Shown here one piece after another: positions 1 through 6,054 of a DNA stretch of 13,410 nucleotides (its first letter is position 1; each line of letters starts with the position of its first letter). Below the pieces are notes generated by a model. The model searched no databases, was not told the DNA's origin, and worked only from the letters and a program-made list of their open reading frames with translations. Location of the stretch: assembly GCA_964462585.1 (NCBI GenBank), contig CAYXAK010000052.1, positions 1 through 13,410 of the forward strand. The letters run 5' to 3'. The stretch is from Halarsenatibacter sp964462585. GTDB taxonomy: Bacteria > Bacillota > Halanaerobiia > Halanaerobiales > Halarsenatibacteraceae. The position numbers were made by a program, and so were the translations under genes.

Positions 1-947
1 CTGGCAAAACTTATCCAGGCCGGCTTTTTCACAAATCCCAGTTTTTCATTTATATGCAGCATGGCCTCATGTTCTATCTCGTTGGTAGCGGTGATGCGCT
101 TAAAACCTTCCCTCCGGGCTGTTTCTGCCGCTTTTACCTTCATAGCGGTGGCCAGCCCTCTGCCCCTATGCTCTCTTCTCACACCTGTTAATGTCACATA
201 GAGTGTGCTTCCATCAGGCCTTCTGTAGTGGGAGCTGATGCCCACCGGAACTTCATCCTGTCGGGCTATAATATAGCCGGCAGGATAAAAGCCCGGAACC
301 CGGGCGAAGGTGCGGCTGAAGCTATCGTAATCCACACCGGTGTATTCCACGGGTGAGGGAATATCCTGATTGACCTCCTCCACCAGCTCATAGAGCTCTC
401 TTTTTAAGTTCTCATCGATATTCAGCTCGGCCAGAGATGTTAAACTGTAACCCCTGGCCCTGACCTTTTCCAGAATGCCGGCAAATTTTTCCGCCTCAAA
501 ATCATCCAGTTGGAGCTCCTGCTCCCACTCTCGTCCTGTCTCCTCAAAACCTCTATCTCTGAGAAAACGAACTGCTCTGGGTTTATTCTCACGGGTATAG
601 GACTCCAGTTTACAGGGATCATGAGGCTCCAGTTCTGCCAGCAGATGAAGAAAAAACTCACGGCCAAAACCCCGGCCCTGATAATCCGGCAGTATCTTAA
701 GGGATATAAAAAATTTGCCGGGTTCATAGCTCCATTCCAGCTGGGTGAAATATCCGTGTCCTATCACCTCATCCCCCAGCAGTGCCACATATCTCTGCTG
801 CAGGCATTTTTCCGGTTTGTTCTCATCGGCTTGGCGGTAATTTTCCTCCCGCCAGCTGCGTTCCGGAAAGACAGCCCTGTCCACCTCCACCAGAAGTGGA
901 TAGTCTCCCTCCCTGAACCCCCTGATTCTTAAATCTTCTTCGCTCAC
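1..947 (-). CDS. Tandem GNAT-domain N-acetyltransferase (3' end outside window)
   Basis: 315 codons are visible and the gene runs off the left edge without a stop, so the C-terminus is missing. Two GNAT folds lie in tandem. The first has its acetyl-CoA-binding motif A as QGRGFG (residues 90-95), followed by ENKPRAVRFLRDRGF (about 120-134). The second has REHRGRGLA (258-266) followed by the typical NEKLGF near residue 301. GNAT enzymes move an acetyl group from acetyl-CoA to an amine; the substrate here cannot be told. The start is GTG: an in-frame TGA lies three codons upstream, and AAGGAG precedes the GTG by 10 bases. It is the last visible gene of a minus-strand run after the MerR gene, 77 bases downstream of that gene's stop. 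The family call is firm; the function is unknown. Confidence 0.9.
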   Translation of the reverse strand, partial: MSEEDLRIRGFREGDYPLLVEVDRAVFPERSWREENYRQADENKPEKCLQQRYVALLGDEVIGHGYFTQLEWSYEPGKFFISLKILPDYQGRGFGREFFLHLLAELEPHDPCKLESYTRENKPRAVRFLRDRGFEETGREWEQELQLDDFEAEKFAGILEKVRARGYSLTSLAELNIDENLKRELYELVEEVNQDIPSPVEYTGVDYDSFSRTFARVPGFYPAGYIIARQDEVPVGISSHYRRPDGSTLYVTLTGVRREHRGRGLATAMKVKAAETARREGFKRITATNEIEHEAMLHINEKLGFVKKPAWISFA

Positions 948-962
948 AGCAGCTCAGCTCCT

Positions 963-1022
963 TTATTTTCTTAAACTGCATATCTCACATACACCAGAAT
1001 TCCTGCGTTCAATCTTCTCCAT
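963..1022 (-). CDS. Possible 19-residue CxxC micro-protein
   Basis: A short frame reads MEKIERRNSGVCEICSLRK and then TAA. Its ATG lies 2 bases after the MerR stop codon and is preceded by GGGGAG with 7-base spacing, which is a good ribosome binding site. Its stop falls just upstream of the ribosome binding site of the acetyltransferase gene, so it fits tightly into the operon. The CxxC pair could bind a metal or be redox-active, which would suit a MerR/aldo-keto reductase operon, but that is inference. It could equally be a non-functional spacer or a leader that couples translation to the next gene. Confidence 0.3.
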   Translation of the reverse strand: MEKIERRNSGVCEICSLRK

Positions 1023-1024
1023 CT

Positions 1025-1438
1025 CTATTCTCCCCTCGATTTTTCTGGTGATCTCAGCTTGCTTTTAATCTCCTTAAGACGATCTCGGGCCTTCCTGATC
1101 TCCTCTTCCTTTCTGGCCAGCTCTTCCAGCTTTTCCCCGATAAGCTTCCTCAGCTCCCCCACAGCCTCTTCTTTAGCCTGAAAGACCTCCGATTTGCTCA
1201 TACCCCTCTCCAGGCATTCATCCAGCTCACTGTCCAGATCCAGAATTGTTTTGATCTCCTCCAGTGTAAAATCCAGCGATTTTAATATCTGTATTTCCTT
1301 CATCTTATCCAGGTCTTCTTCACTGTAAATTCGGCTTCCACACTCCCCCCGTCCGGGCACCAGAAGTCCAATGCGGTCATAATAGCGCAGTGTATCGACC
1401 GTCTCTCCCGCCCTGCGGGAAAATTCACCTATCTTCAT
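1025..1438 (-). CDS. MerR-family transcriptional regulator
   Basis: A 137-residue protein. The N-terminus (MKIGEFSRRAGETVDTLRYY) is the canonical MerR winged helix-turn-helix, followed by the YSEEDLDKMKEI and LDFTLEEIKTIL segments. Residues about 80-130 form a long charged coiled coil, the usual MerR dimerisation helix. The C-terminus has no cysteine cluster typical of metal sensors: the only cysteines are C33 in the DNA-binding half and C54+ region residue in DECLERG. The inducer is therefore more likely a small organic or electrophilic compound than a metal (inference). It starts 12 bases after the aldo/keto reductase stop, so the two are co-transcribed. A MerR-type promoter with a 19-bp spacer lies upstream of the reductase (2879-2909), so autoregulation of the pair is the simplest model. 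Confidence 0.93.
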   Translation of the reverse strand: MKIGEFSRRAGETVDTLRYYDRIGLLVPGRGECGSRIYSEEDLDKMKEIQILKSLDFTLEEIKTILDLDSELDECLERGMSKSEVFQAKEEAVGELRKLIGEKLEELARKEEEIRKARDRLKEIKSKLRSPEKSRGE

Positions 1439-1450
1439 TCTTCTTTCACC

Positions 1451-2199
1451 CTATCTTTCCCGGAATTTCCCAGGCCGGTCCAGTATGCTGGCCCGGTATA
1501 ATTCTTCAATCCTCTCAATTATTCTACCCTGTCTTCCCTTTAGACTCAGCCCGTCAGCTCCCCTCATTCTCAATAGTTGCCGCATCAATGGAATAACATC
1601 TCTCTCCAGTTCGGCCGGCAGCTCACCATAAACAGCGATTGTATCCAGAGCATAGATGAAATCTTCCGGAGATGCCGGCCTTTTATCCGCCCGGCTTCCC
1701 CGGGAGGTAGAAGTTATAATATTTTCGATGGTGAGTGCAGAACGCTCCTCCAGCTTTCTCTGCTCGGTTTCCCGCAGCTTTTCCAGTCTGCTGTAAATAT
1801 CCCGATCGAGTTTGATCTCCGCCCCGATCCTGAGCTCCTGAAAGTGAGCTGGTGTACCAGGACCTCCCAGAATACAGTCCACCTCTTCCTGTGCCAGCAC
1901 CCAGGCAGCTGCCAGCTGCACCGGTTTATGACCGGTCTCCCGGGATAAATCCACAAGCTCCTCTCTCACCGCGCCCGCCATCTTCAGTCTATCCCGGCGA
2001 AATTGAGGGTCGATTCTCCTTATATCCCCCTCATCAAGCCGGCTTCTGATCTGCCCCTCCCCCTTCACATCTTCTTCGAGATCGGCAAATTTATCTGTCA
2101 GGAGTCCTCTTCCCGTAACACTGAAGGCGATCTTCAGCATATCCTGGCTCCCTAATTTCTGCAGCAGATAGCTCTGATTCAGAAGATTATACTCACCCA
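1451..2199 (-). CDS. Aldo/keto reductase, C-terminal part (split by assembly gap)
   Basis: This is the second part of the reductase that begins at 2847. Removing the 100-N gap and one copy of the flanking 55-base duplicate joins the two parts in frame. The result is one protein of 413 residues, reading LLQKLGSQDMLKIAFSV across the join. This part carries the end of the TIM barrel, with VTGRGLLTDKF and the AKR cofactor-side region PVQLAAAWVLAQEEVDCILGG. Beyond the usual AKR end (about residue 310) lie about 100 extra residues, mostly helical and charged, with DTIAVYGELPAELERDVIPLM in the middle. That tail is not part of a standard AKR core and I do not recognise it. The TAG stop lies 12 bases before the MerR gene. 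Confidence 0.88.
2145..2199. repeat. 55-bp duplicate, copy 1, at gap edge (assembly artefact)
   Basis: These 55 bases, from TGGCTCCCTAATTTC to ACTCACCCA, are identical to 2300-2354 on the other side of the N run. Collapsing the two copies restores an uninterrupted reading frame of the aldo/keto reductase. They are therefore overlapping contig ends rather than a biological repeat. Confidence 0.95.
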
Positions 2200-2299
2200 N
2201 NNNNNNNNNNNNNNNNNNNNNNNNNNNNNNNNNNNNNNNNNNNNNNNNNNNNNNNNNNNNNNNNNNNNNNNNNNNNNNNNNNNNNNNNNNNNNNNNNNN
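2200..2299. other. Scaffold gap, exactly 100 N
   Basis: A run of exactly 100 unknown bases, the conventional placeholder for a gap of unknown length. The flanking identical 55-base ends indicate that the true gap is a negative overlap, so there is probably no missing sequence. Confidence 0.97.
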
Positions 2300-2354
2300 T
2301 GGCTCCCTAATTTCTGCAGCAGATAGCTCTGATTCAGAAGATTATACTCACCCA
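2300..2354. repeat. 55-bp duplicate, copy 2, at gap edge (assembly artefact)
   Basis: Second copy of the 55 bases at 2145-2199, starting at the first base after the N run. See the first copy. Confidence 0.95.
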
Positions 2355-2847
2355 TCATTGAGAATATATCCCCCCGCTGTAAAAACTGCTTTTGCCAGCA
2401 CCGGGGCAGATGGCTGAGCCCGTATTCCCGAATAAGGCCACTTTGTTTTAACTCCTCCAGGGCCTGTATCGTATCCATCACCTCAGTCTCGGGATCGGGA
2501 TAATGAACATGATAGATATCAACATAATCTGTGTTAAGCCGCCTTAAACTCCGATGGCAGCTTTCTTTGATATCTGCCGGCGCCAGGCTGCCCTCACCGC
2601 CCAATCCAGCATCTGTTTTGGTGGAAATGAATAGCTGATCCCTCCGTGGTGCTATAACTTCACCCACAACTTTCTCCGCCGACCCATAGGCCGGCGCGGT
2701 ATCGATTAAATTTACACCTGCCGTTATCGCCTCTTTTAGCATCGATCGAAATTGGTCAAGATCCTTCTCCCCGTAAACTCCGCTCAAACTGTAGGTTCCC
2801 ACACCCAGACGTGAAATTTTATCTCTCCCAACATCAACAAATTCCAT
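2300..2847 (-). CDS. Aldo/keto reductase, N-terminal part (split by assembly gap)
   Basis: First 182 residues of an NAD(P)H-dependent aldo/keto reductase, which reduces aldehydes and ketones. The AKR catalytic tetrad is visible: D49 and Y54 in LIDTAPAYGSAE, K77 in FISTKTD, and H115 in YHVHYPDP. The ATG start at 2847 has AAGGGAGG 9 bases upstream. Real coding sequence ends at the 100-N gap; any translation through the Ns is an artefact. Together with 1451-2199 it makes one 413-residue protein. It is the first gene after a MerR-type promoter and is followed by its likely regulator, so it probably responds to a toxic carbonyl or another MerR inducer (inference). Confidence 0.9.
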
Positions 2848-2878
2848 GCTTTCTGCCCTCCCTTAAGCTTTTGAGAGC

Positions 2879-2909
2879 AGTATACAGCATGGAGTTAACT
2901 TGAGGTCAA
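2879..2909 (-). promoter_or_regulatory. MerR-type promoter with SoxR-like operator dyad
   Basis: On the minus strand: a -35 box TTGACC (2904-2909), a 19-base spacer, and a -10 box TATACT (2879-2884). A 19-20 bp spacer is the hallmark of promoters that MerR regulators activate by DNA distortion. The spacer holds the dyad CCTCAAGTTAACTCCATG, centred on the perfect core AGTTAACT. The left half matches the SoxR box half-site CCTCAAGTTAACTTGAGG as I remember it; the right half is degenerate. The promoter begins 6 bases after the stop of the preceding gene and about 32 bases before the reductase start. The MerR protein encoded at 1025-1438 is the obvious ligand (inference). Confidence 0.75.
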
Positions 2910-2914
2910 GGGCC

Positions 2915-3352
2915 TCACTTGAGTTTTTCTCTCTGCATATGCATAAAATCGACCATCAGTTCATAAAAATCTATGATGGCCGTCATCTCCTCGCCTCTCA
3001 GCTGTTCTTTTACTTCCAGATATTCCTCCTCTCTCTCGTTCAGTTTAAGCTTGCCGCCCAGGACTTCTTCACTCTCCAGATCATCATATTCCTCCTCGAT
3101 ACCTTCCCTCCAGCTTTTGACCTGCTGAACCTTTTCGGCCAGTGCCACCAGCTCCTCCAGATACTGAGCCTCCTCGTCGGTATAGGGGGCTTTCTCCCGC
3201 AGCTTCTTTTCTTTTTTATTCCAGTCCAGGCCCAGAGCAGTGCTGATTATCTTCACAGCTTTCAAAGAACTGCCTGCGATTTCTTCCATCTCCAGCTCTA
3301 AATCCGGCTTGATAATCCTCTCACCCCTGGCGGTTATCTCAAATAAGTCCAT
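2915..3352 (-). CDS. Unrecognised acidic 145-residue protein
   Basis: I do not recognise this family. It is soluble, strongly charged (many Glu/Lys) and mostly helical. Examples are the heptad-like KKEKKLREKAPYTDEEAQYLEELVA segment in the middle and the C-terminal EEMTAIIDFYELMVDF helix. There is no signal peptide and no membrane segment. Its first residues (MDLFEITARGERIIKPDLE) look like a short winged or beta N-terminus. The ATG has GGAGGAGG 8 bases upstream, and the gene lies 17 bases after the stop of the helix-hairpin-helix gene, so it is the last gene of the ECF sigma operon. The next promoter starts 6 bases past its stop. Confidence 0.8.
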   Translation of the reverse strand: MDLFEITARGERIIKPDLELEMEEIAGSSLKAVKIISTALGLDWNKKEKKLREKAPYTDEEAQYLEELVALAEKVQQVKSWREGIEEEYDDLESEEVLGGKLKLNEREEEYLEVKEQLRGEEMTAIIDFYELMVDFMHMQREKLK

Positions 3353-3369
3353 CTTTTAAGCCTCCTCCA

Positions 3370-3897
3370 TTAATGCAGTGTTCCCTCTCTATGTACAGTA
3401 TCATAGGCGAAAAGTGCATATCCTATCTCGGCAGTGGTGAAATCGGTTTTCTCCGCCATGCGGCGCACTATATCAATTATTTCAAGATAATCTTCGGGCT
3501 GAAAGCGCTCTTTCTCCTCCCGAAAATAGCCCAGCCGCCACAGTGTGGCCCAGACCCTGGTATCTATGACACAGTGCTCTTTATCATCCAGAGAGGTCAG
3601 TATGGCCGAAGCGGTTGGAGTGGCCACACCTTTGAGGCTTATGTAGAGAGCCAGACGGCAGAAATCATCATCCAGCCCATAGGCGGTACAGGTCACTTTC
3701 TCCACCCGCCGTGCCGGGTTTCTCTTTACATGATAGGAGCTGCGGGTGGAGTTGAGATGGGCCAGATCATAGAGCTCATCCCTGGTGAGATATCCCTTAT
3801 CATGGTATTCAGCCCCTATCTCCATGAGACGATCGGGATAGAGACCGGAGGTCTCATCGTATTCATCCAGATACCTGGCAAAATCTATGGTCTGCAT
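3370..3897 (-). CDS. HhH DNA-glycosylase-like protein (divergent)
   Basis: A 175-residue protein. In the middle, LKGVATPTASAIL (about residues 88-100) looks like the helix-hairpin-helix of the HhH-GPD DNA repair glycosylases (family pattern LPGVGxxTA). Twelve residues on comes VIDTRVWATLWRLGYF, which matches the segment that carries the catalytic aspartate (family pattern VDTHVxRxxxRLG). The Asp is present (D112 from this ATG). The protein is shorter than normal glycosylases (above 200 residues) and lacks an iron-sulfur Cys cluster, so the role in base excision is an inference and it may be only fold-related. Start: the ATG at 3897 has GGGAGG 9 bases upstream; a TTG immediately before it is also possible. 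It lies 17 bases after the 88-residue gene in the same operon. Confidence 0.75.
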   Translation of the reverse strand: MQTIDFARYLDEYDETSGLYPDRLMEIGAEYHDKGYLTRDELYDLAHLNSTRSSYHVKRNPARRVEKVTCTAYGLDDDFCRLALYISLKGVATPTASAILTSLDDKEHCVIDTRVWATLWRLGYFREEKERFQPEDYLEIIDIVRRMAEKTDFTTAEIGYALFAYDTVHREGTLH

Positions 3898-3914
3898 CAA
3901 ATTATTCCTCCCTG

Positions 3915-4181
3915 TCAGGCCGATTTAAAACCATAATCAAAGGCGGCGTTGACGCGGTTTATGCTCTCCACTGTTGTCTCCTGGTAGAGCTTAAACCACC
4001 AGCGGTGATCACCGGTTGGATTCTGCCCTCCGGCGGCATCGCTCATCTCCTCTTTATTCTCATGACTGTGAACCTCTCCCGCTGTGATCTTATCCCTGAT
4101 ATTTTTAGCTCTATTCCGGTCCAGAGACTTCTCCTTCTTCCAGGCCTGCAAAAGTTCATCCAGTCTGCTTTCACCGGTCAT
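3915..4181 (-). CDS. 88-residue protein after the ECF sigma gene; possible sigma partner
   Basis: I do not recognise this family. The N-terminal half is helical (SRLDELLQAWKKEKSLD, then RAKNIRDKI), the middle is loose, and the C-terminus has HRWWFKLYQETTVESINR. There is no membrane segment and no HxxxCxxC zinc anti-sigma motif. The start lies 2 bases after the sigma factor stop, and its ribosome binding site (GAGGAGG) is inside the end of the sigma gene, so translation is coupled. That position is where an anti-sigma factor usually sits. The helical LxELLxAWK N-terminus resembles the cytosolic part of some anti-sigma proteins, but this is inference only. Confidence 0.75.
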   Translation of the reverse strand: MTGESRLDELLQAWKKEKSLDRNRAKNIRDKITAGEVHSHENKEEMSDAAGGQNPTGDHRWWFKLYQETTVESINRVNAAFDYGFKSA

Positions 4182-4183
4182 GG

Positions 4184-4723
4184 CTATACCTCCTCTTCCT
4201 TTATCTTCAGCCTCTTTTTTAATCTCCTGCGGGCTTCGTGCAGCCTGTATCTCACCGTGCCTGGTGGCATCTCCAGAACTTCCCCAATTTCCTGGCTGGA
4301 GAGCTCACCCATAACGGACATATGCAAAATGGTCCTCTCCTCCCCGGGCAGAGATTTTATCTCCTCATCCAGTCTGGCCAGAATATCATCCTGATGGGTT
4401 TTTTTGGCCACACCGTTGCGGCTGTAATTTTTTAAATTCTGGCTTCCCCTCTCTAACTCCTTCCGGGAGGAGCGGCGCGTATCCCGCCTCCTGTAAAAAT
4501 CAATCAGCAGGTTGCGGGCCACCCGAAATATCCAGGATTTCATCCGGGAGGTGCTCTCCCCTCTGAGGTCCTCGATGTTTTTCCAGACCCTGAGAAAAGT
4601 CTCCTGGAGCAGATCCTCCGCCCGCTCTCTGTGAGAGGTTTTGGCCAGAAAAAATCCAAATACCGCCTGGTGATATTGCGAAAATAGCTCATCAAAAATT
4701 TTCTGTTTGCTGACCTCCGACAT
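4184..4723 (-). CDS. ECF-type RNA polymerase sigma factor (sigma-70 family)
   Basis: A 179-residue protein with region 2 at about residues 10-80: FDELFSQYH, DLLQETFLRVWKN (the conserved core-binding segment) and MKSWIFRVARNLLIDFYRRR. Region 4 lies at about 115-170: SLPGEERTILHMSVMGELSSQEIGEVLEMPPGTVRYRLHEARRRL, a clear helix-turn-helix. Regions 1 and 3 are absent, as in group IV (ECF) sigma factors. An open frame continues 36 codons upstream, but the ATG at 4723 fits the family's N-terminus and has GGGGGAG 10 bases upstream; the longer start would overlap the previous gene. It redirects RNA polymerase to a small regulon, the signal being unknown. No transmembrane anti-sigma gene is present beside it. 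Confidence 0.95.
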   Translation of the reverse strand: MSEVSKQKIFDELFSQYHQAVFGFFLAKTSHRERAEDLLQETFLRVWKNIEDLRGESTSRMKSWIFRVARNLLIDFYRRRDTRRSSRKELERGSQNLKNYSRNGVAKKTHQDDILARLDEEIKSLPGEERTILHMSVMGELSSQEIGEVLEMPPGTVRYRLHEARRRLKKRLKIKEEEV

Positions 4724-4799
4724 ATTTAATTCACTCCCCCGAAACTTTCCTCTGCCTCCATGCTTTCGAATCCGGCCGCTGCTGAGGGGAGAACTTTTT

Positions 4800-5582
4800 T
4801 TATTCCTCTTCGCCCTCTCCGGCTTCCTCATGGGTTTTCAGCTCACCCACACAGTGCTCGGCCAGAAACTGCAGAACCGAAATGATCTCTTCGGAGGCAA
4901 CCATCTCTCCCACCATAACAATCTCCTCAACCTTTTCCTGTAAAAGCTCGGCTGTTACATCATCAGAAAAAGTGGTCGTCCCCACCAGAATCATAGTCAT
5001 GGGGTCTTCTATCATCTCAAAAAAGGCCGCGGAAAATTTCTGTTCACCTGTGAAGATGCGGGGATTGCTCCCCCTGAAATACATCAGCTGGCCTGTGGCA
5101 TGTTCGATAGAGTCCTCCAGCACTGGCTGACTGTCCCGGGGAAAGAGAAACTGCCCGCTGAGATAAAGGGAGCCATAGCCTATCTCCTCCACCGGTTCCT
5201 TCATGATGCCCTGGCCCACCAGAATAAGGCGGGTATCCTCATCACCCGCGGCCAGCATTCCCGGGCTTAACTCCATCTGTCCCGTCCTTATTTTGTATTC
5301 CTGATCCCGGGGCACGGGGACTATAGTTCCAACCTTTTCCATGGAGATATTCATGAAGGTGTCCATCAAATCCTCCGGCACCAGGACCGTGCCCACTTTT
5401 TCGATGCGGGTCGTCTTCTTTAGCTCTTCGGCGCTTTTCATACCCGTCAGATCCAGTATGCCCATCTTCTTAATTTCGCCGGCAAATTCTTTTTTCCCAT
5501 CATCCTTCATATTTCTCCGCCCTCCCTTTTTATCCTTATTATTTACTTCACCATCTCGCGTGCGGTTCCTTTTTTCTGACAT
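4800..5582 (-). CDS. Solenoid-like repeat protein in the ECF operon, unknown function
   Basis: A 260-residue protein with no signal peptide or membrane segment. After a basic, disordered N-terminus (1-55) the rest is repetitive. A Gly in the pattern [V/T/S]-G-[T/Q/E], followed by a short hydrophobic stretch, recurs at residues 64, 85, 101, 123, 143, 164, 179, 201, 225 and 246, spaced by 15-24 and most often 20-22 residues. This indicates a beta-solenoid or LRR-like stack. Examples are KVGTVLVPEDL, KVGTIVPVP, LSGQFLFP and LVGTTTFSDDV. I recall related unnamed proteins in other Firmicutes but no function. The tail is very acidic. The start at 5582 has AAGGAGG 8 bases upstream; an internal ATG at 5510 also has a strong purine-rich site, so a shorter form is possible. 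It precedes the sigma gene by 76 bases. Confidence 0.85.
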   Translation of the reverse strand: MSEKRNRTRDGEVNNKDKKGGRRNMKDDGKKEFAGEIKKMGILDLTGMKSAEELKKTTRIEKVGTVLVPEDLMDTFMNISMEKVGTIVPVPRDQEYKIRTGQMELSPGMLAAGDEDTRLILVGQGIMKEPVEEIGYGSLYLSGQFLFPRDSQPVLEDSIEHATGQLMYFRGSNPRIFTGEQKFSAAFFEMIEDPMTMILVGTTTFSDDVTAELLQEKVEEIVMVGEMVASEEIISVLQFLAEHCVGELKTHEEAGEGEEE

Positions 5583-5613
5583 AATTTATTCCTCCTTTGC
5601 ATTTATTAGTAAG

Positions 5614-5739
5614 TTAATTAATCTCTTCGAAGTCATTCTGGTTCAGAATCTCACGCCGGTAATTCTCCCGCAGACTGGAGTGTTTTTTCTCCCTGCGGCT
5701 GCGCTCTAACTGCATCTGAGCCATGTTAAATCCTAGCAT
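5614..5739 (-). CDS. Small 41-residue protein, first gene of the ECF operon
   Basis: ATG at 5739 and TAA at 5614-5616. AGGAGG lies 8 bases upstream of the ATG, one of the best ribosome binding sites in the window. The peptide starts MLGFNMAQMQLERSRREKKH and ends DFEEIN. The middle is highly basic (RSRREKKH, RENYRREI) and predicted helical, so nucleic acid or acidic protein binding is possible. The next gene starts 31 bases downstream. No family is recognised. The ribosome site, the operon fit and the lack of other coding sense here support it as real. Confidence 0.6.
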   Translation of the reverse strand: MLGFNMAQMQLERSRREKKHSSLRENYRREILNQNDFEEIN

Positions 5740-5797
5740 GGGTGCATCCTCCTCTCAAACTTGCTGATTTTTCCTTAAAAACTTCTCATTCATATAT

Positions 5798-5823
5798 AAC
5801 GTATGAGGAGGCTAACTGTTGGA
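5798..5823 (-). promoter_or_regulatory. Possible ECF-type promoter (AAC-N16-CGTT)
   Basis: On the minus strand, TTCCAAC is followed, after 16 bases from AAC, by CGTT. Bacillus ECF promoters of the sigma-W type have the layout AAC, 16 bases, CGT(A/C). It sits about 60 bases upstream of the first gene of the operon that encodes an ECF sigma factor, as expected for autoregulation. The match is short, and the -35 lacks the full GGAAC or TGAAAC, so this is a suggestion only. Confidence 0.35.
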
Positions 5824-5918
5824 AATTATTTTGCCTGAATGAAAAATAATTTAGTTATTATTTGAGCTGCTGGCATATACGATCTGGAAAACACAATCTG
5901 GAGTTTAATAATTCTTCT

Positions 5919-5947
5919 TTGACAGGCCTCTATTTGTGTGCTATACT
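5919..5947 (+). promoter_or_regulatory. Strong sigma-A promoter for the XRE-hydrolase-ABC operon
   Basis: Perfect -35 box TTGACA (5919-5924), a 17-base spacer, and -10 box TATACT (5942-5947, one base off TATAAT). Transcription would begin near 5954, giving an untranslated leader of about 160 bases before the XRE gene. Confidence 0.8.
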
Positions 5948-6019
5948 TTTAGCTAAATGTATTATATAGTTAACATTAGGTTATTAACAGCACACTAAAG
6001 CATGCTCATTAAGGTTCTG

Positions 6020-6054
6020 GCCCGCCTGTTAATACTCTGGTGGGCATAATTTTT
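6020..6054 (+). terminator. Leader hairpin with U-tract: possible attenuator
   Basis: GCCCGCC (6020-6026) pairs with GGTGGGC (6039-6045) in a 7-bp stem with one G-U pair and a 12-base loop, followed by ATAATTTTT. It lies between the sigma-A promoter and the first gene of the operon, so it could cause early termination. The right arm can also pair with GCCCA at 6058-6062, which would give an alternative structure. No known riboswitch core is recognised. Confidence 0.45.

Noticed and set aside
2145..2354. Biological tandem repeat or insertion target duplication around the N run
   Set aside because: The collapsed sequence restores the reductase frame exactly, which points to overlapping contig ends rather than a transposition footprint.
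3373..3936. Open frame of 187 codons on the plus strand opposite the HhH-like gene
   Set aside because: It is antisense to a gene with a clear ribosome site and operon fit, and its protein has no recognisable motif; it is a codon-bias shadow.
4724..4831. Longer start for the ECF sigma factor (36 extra codons)
   Set aside because: The extra residues are basic and low-complexity, overlap the preceding gene, and lack a ribosome site; the ATG at 4723 has a good one.
5844..5863. AT-rich inverted repeat as a terminator or origin element
   Set aside because: The stem is all A-T and short, with no GC core; at this AT content such repeats occur by chance.
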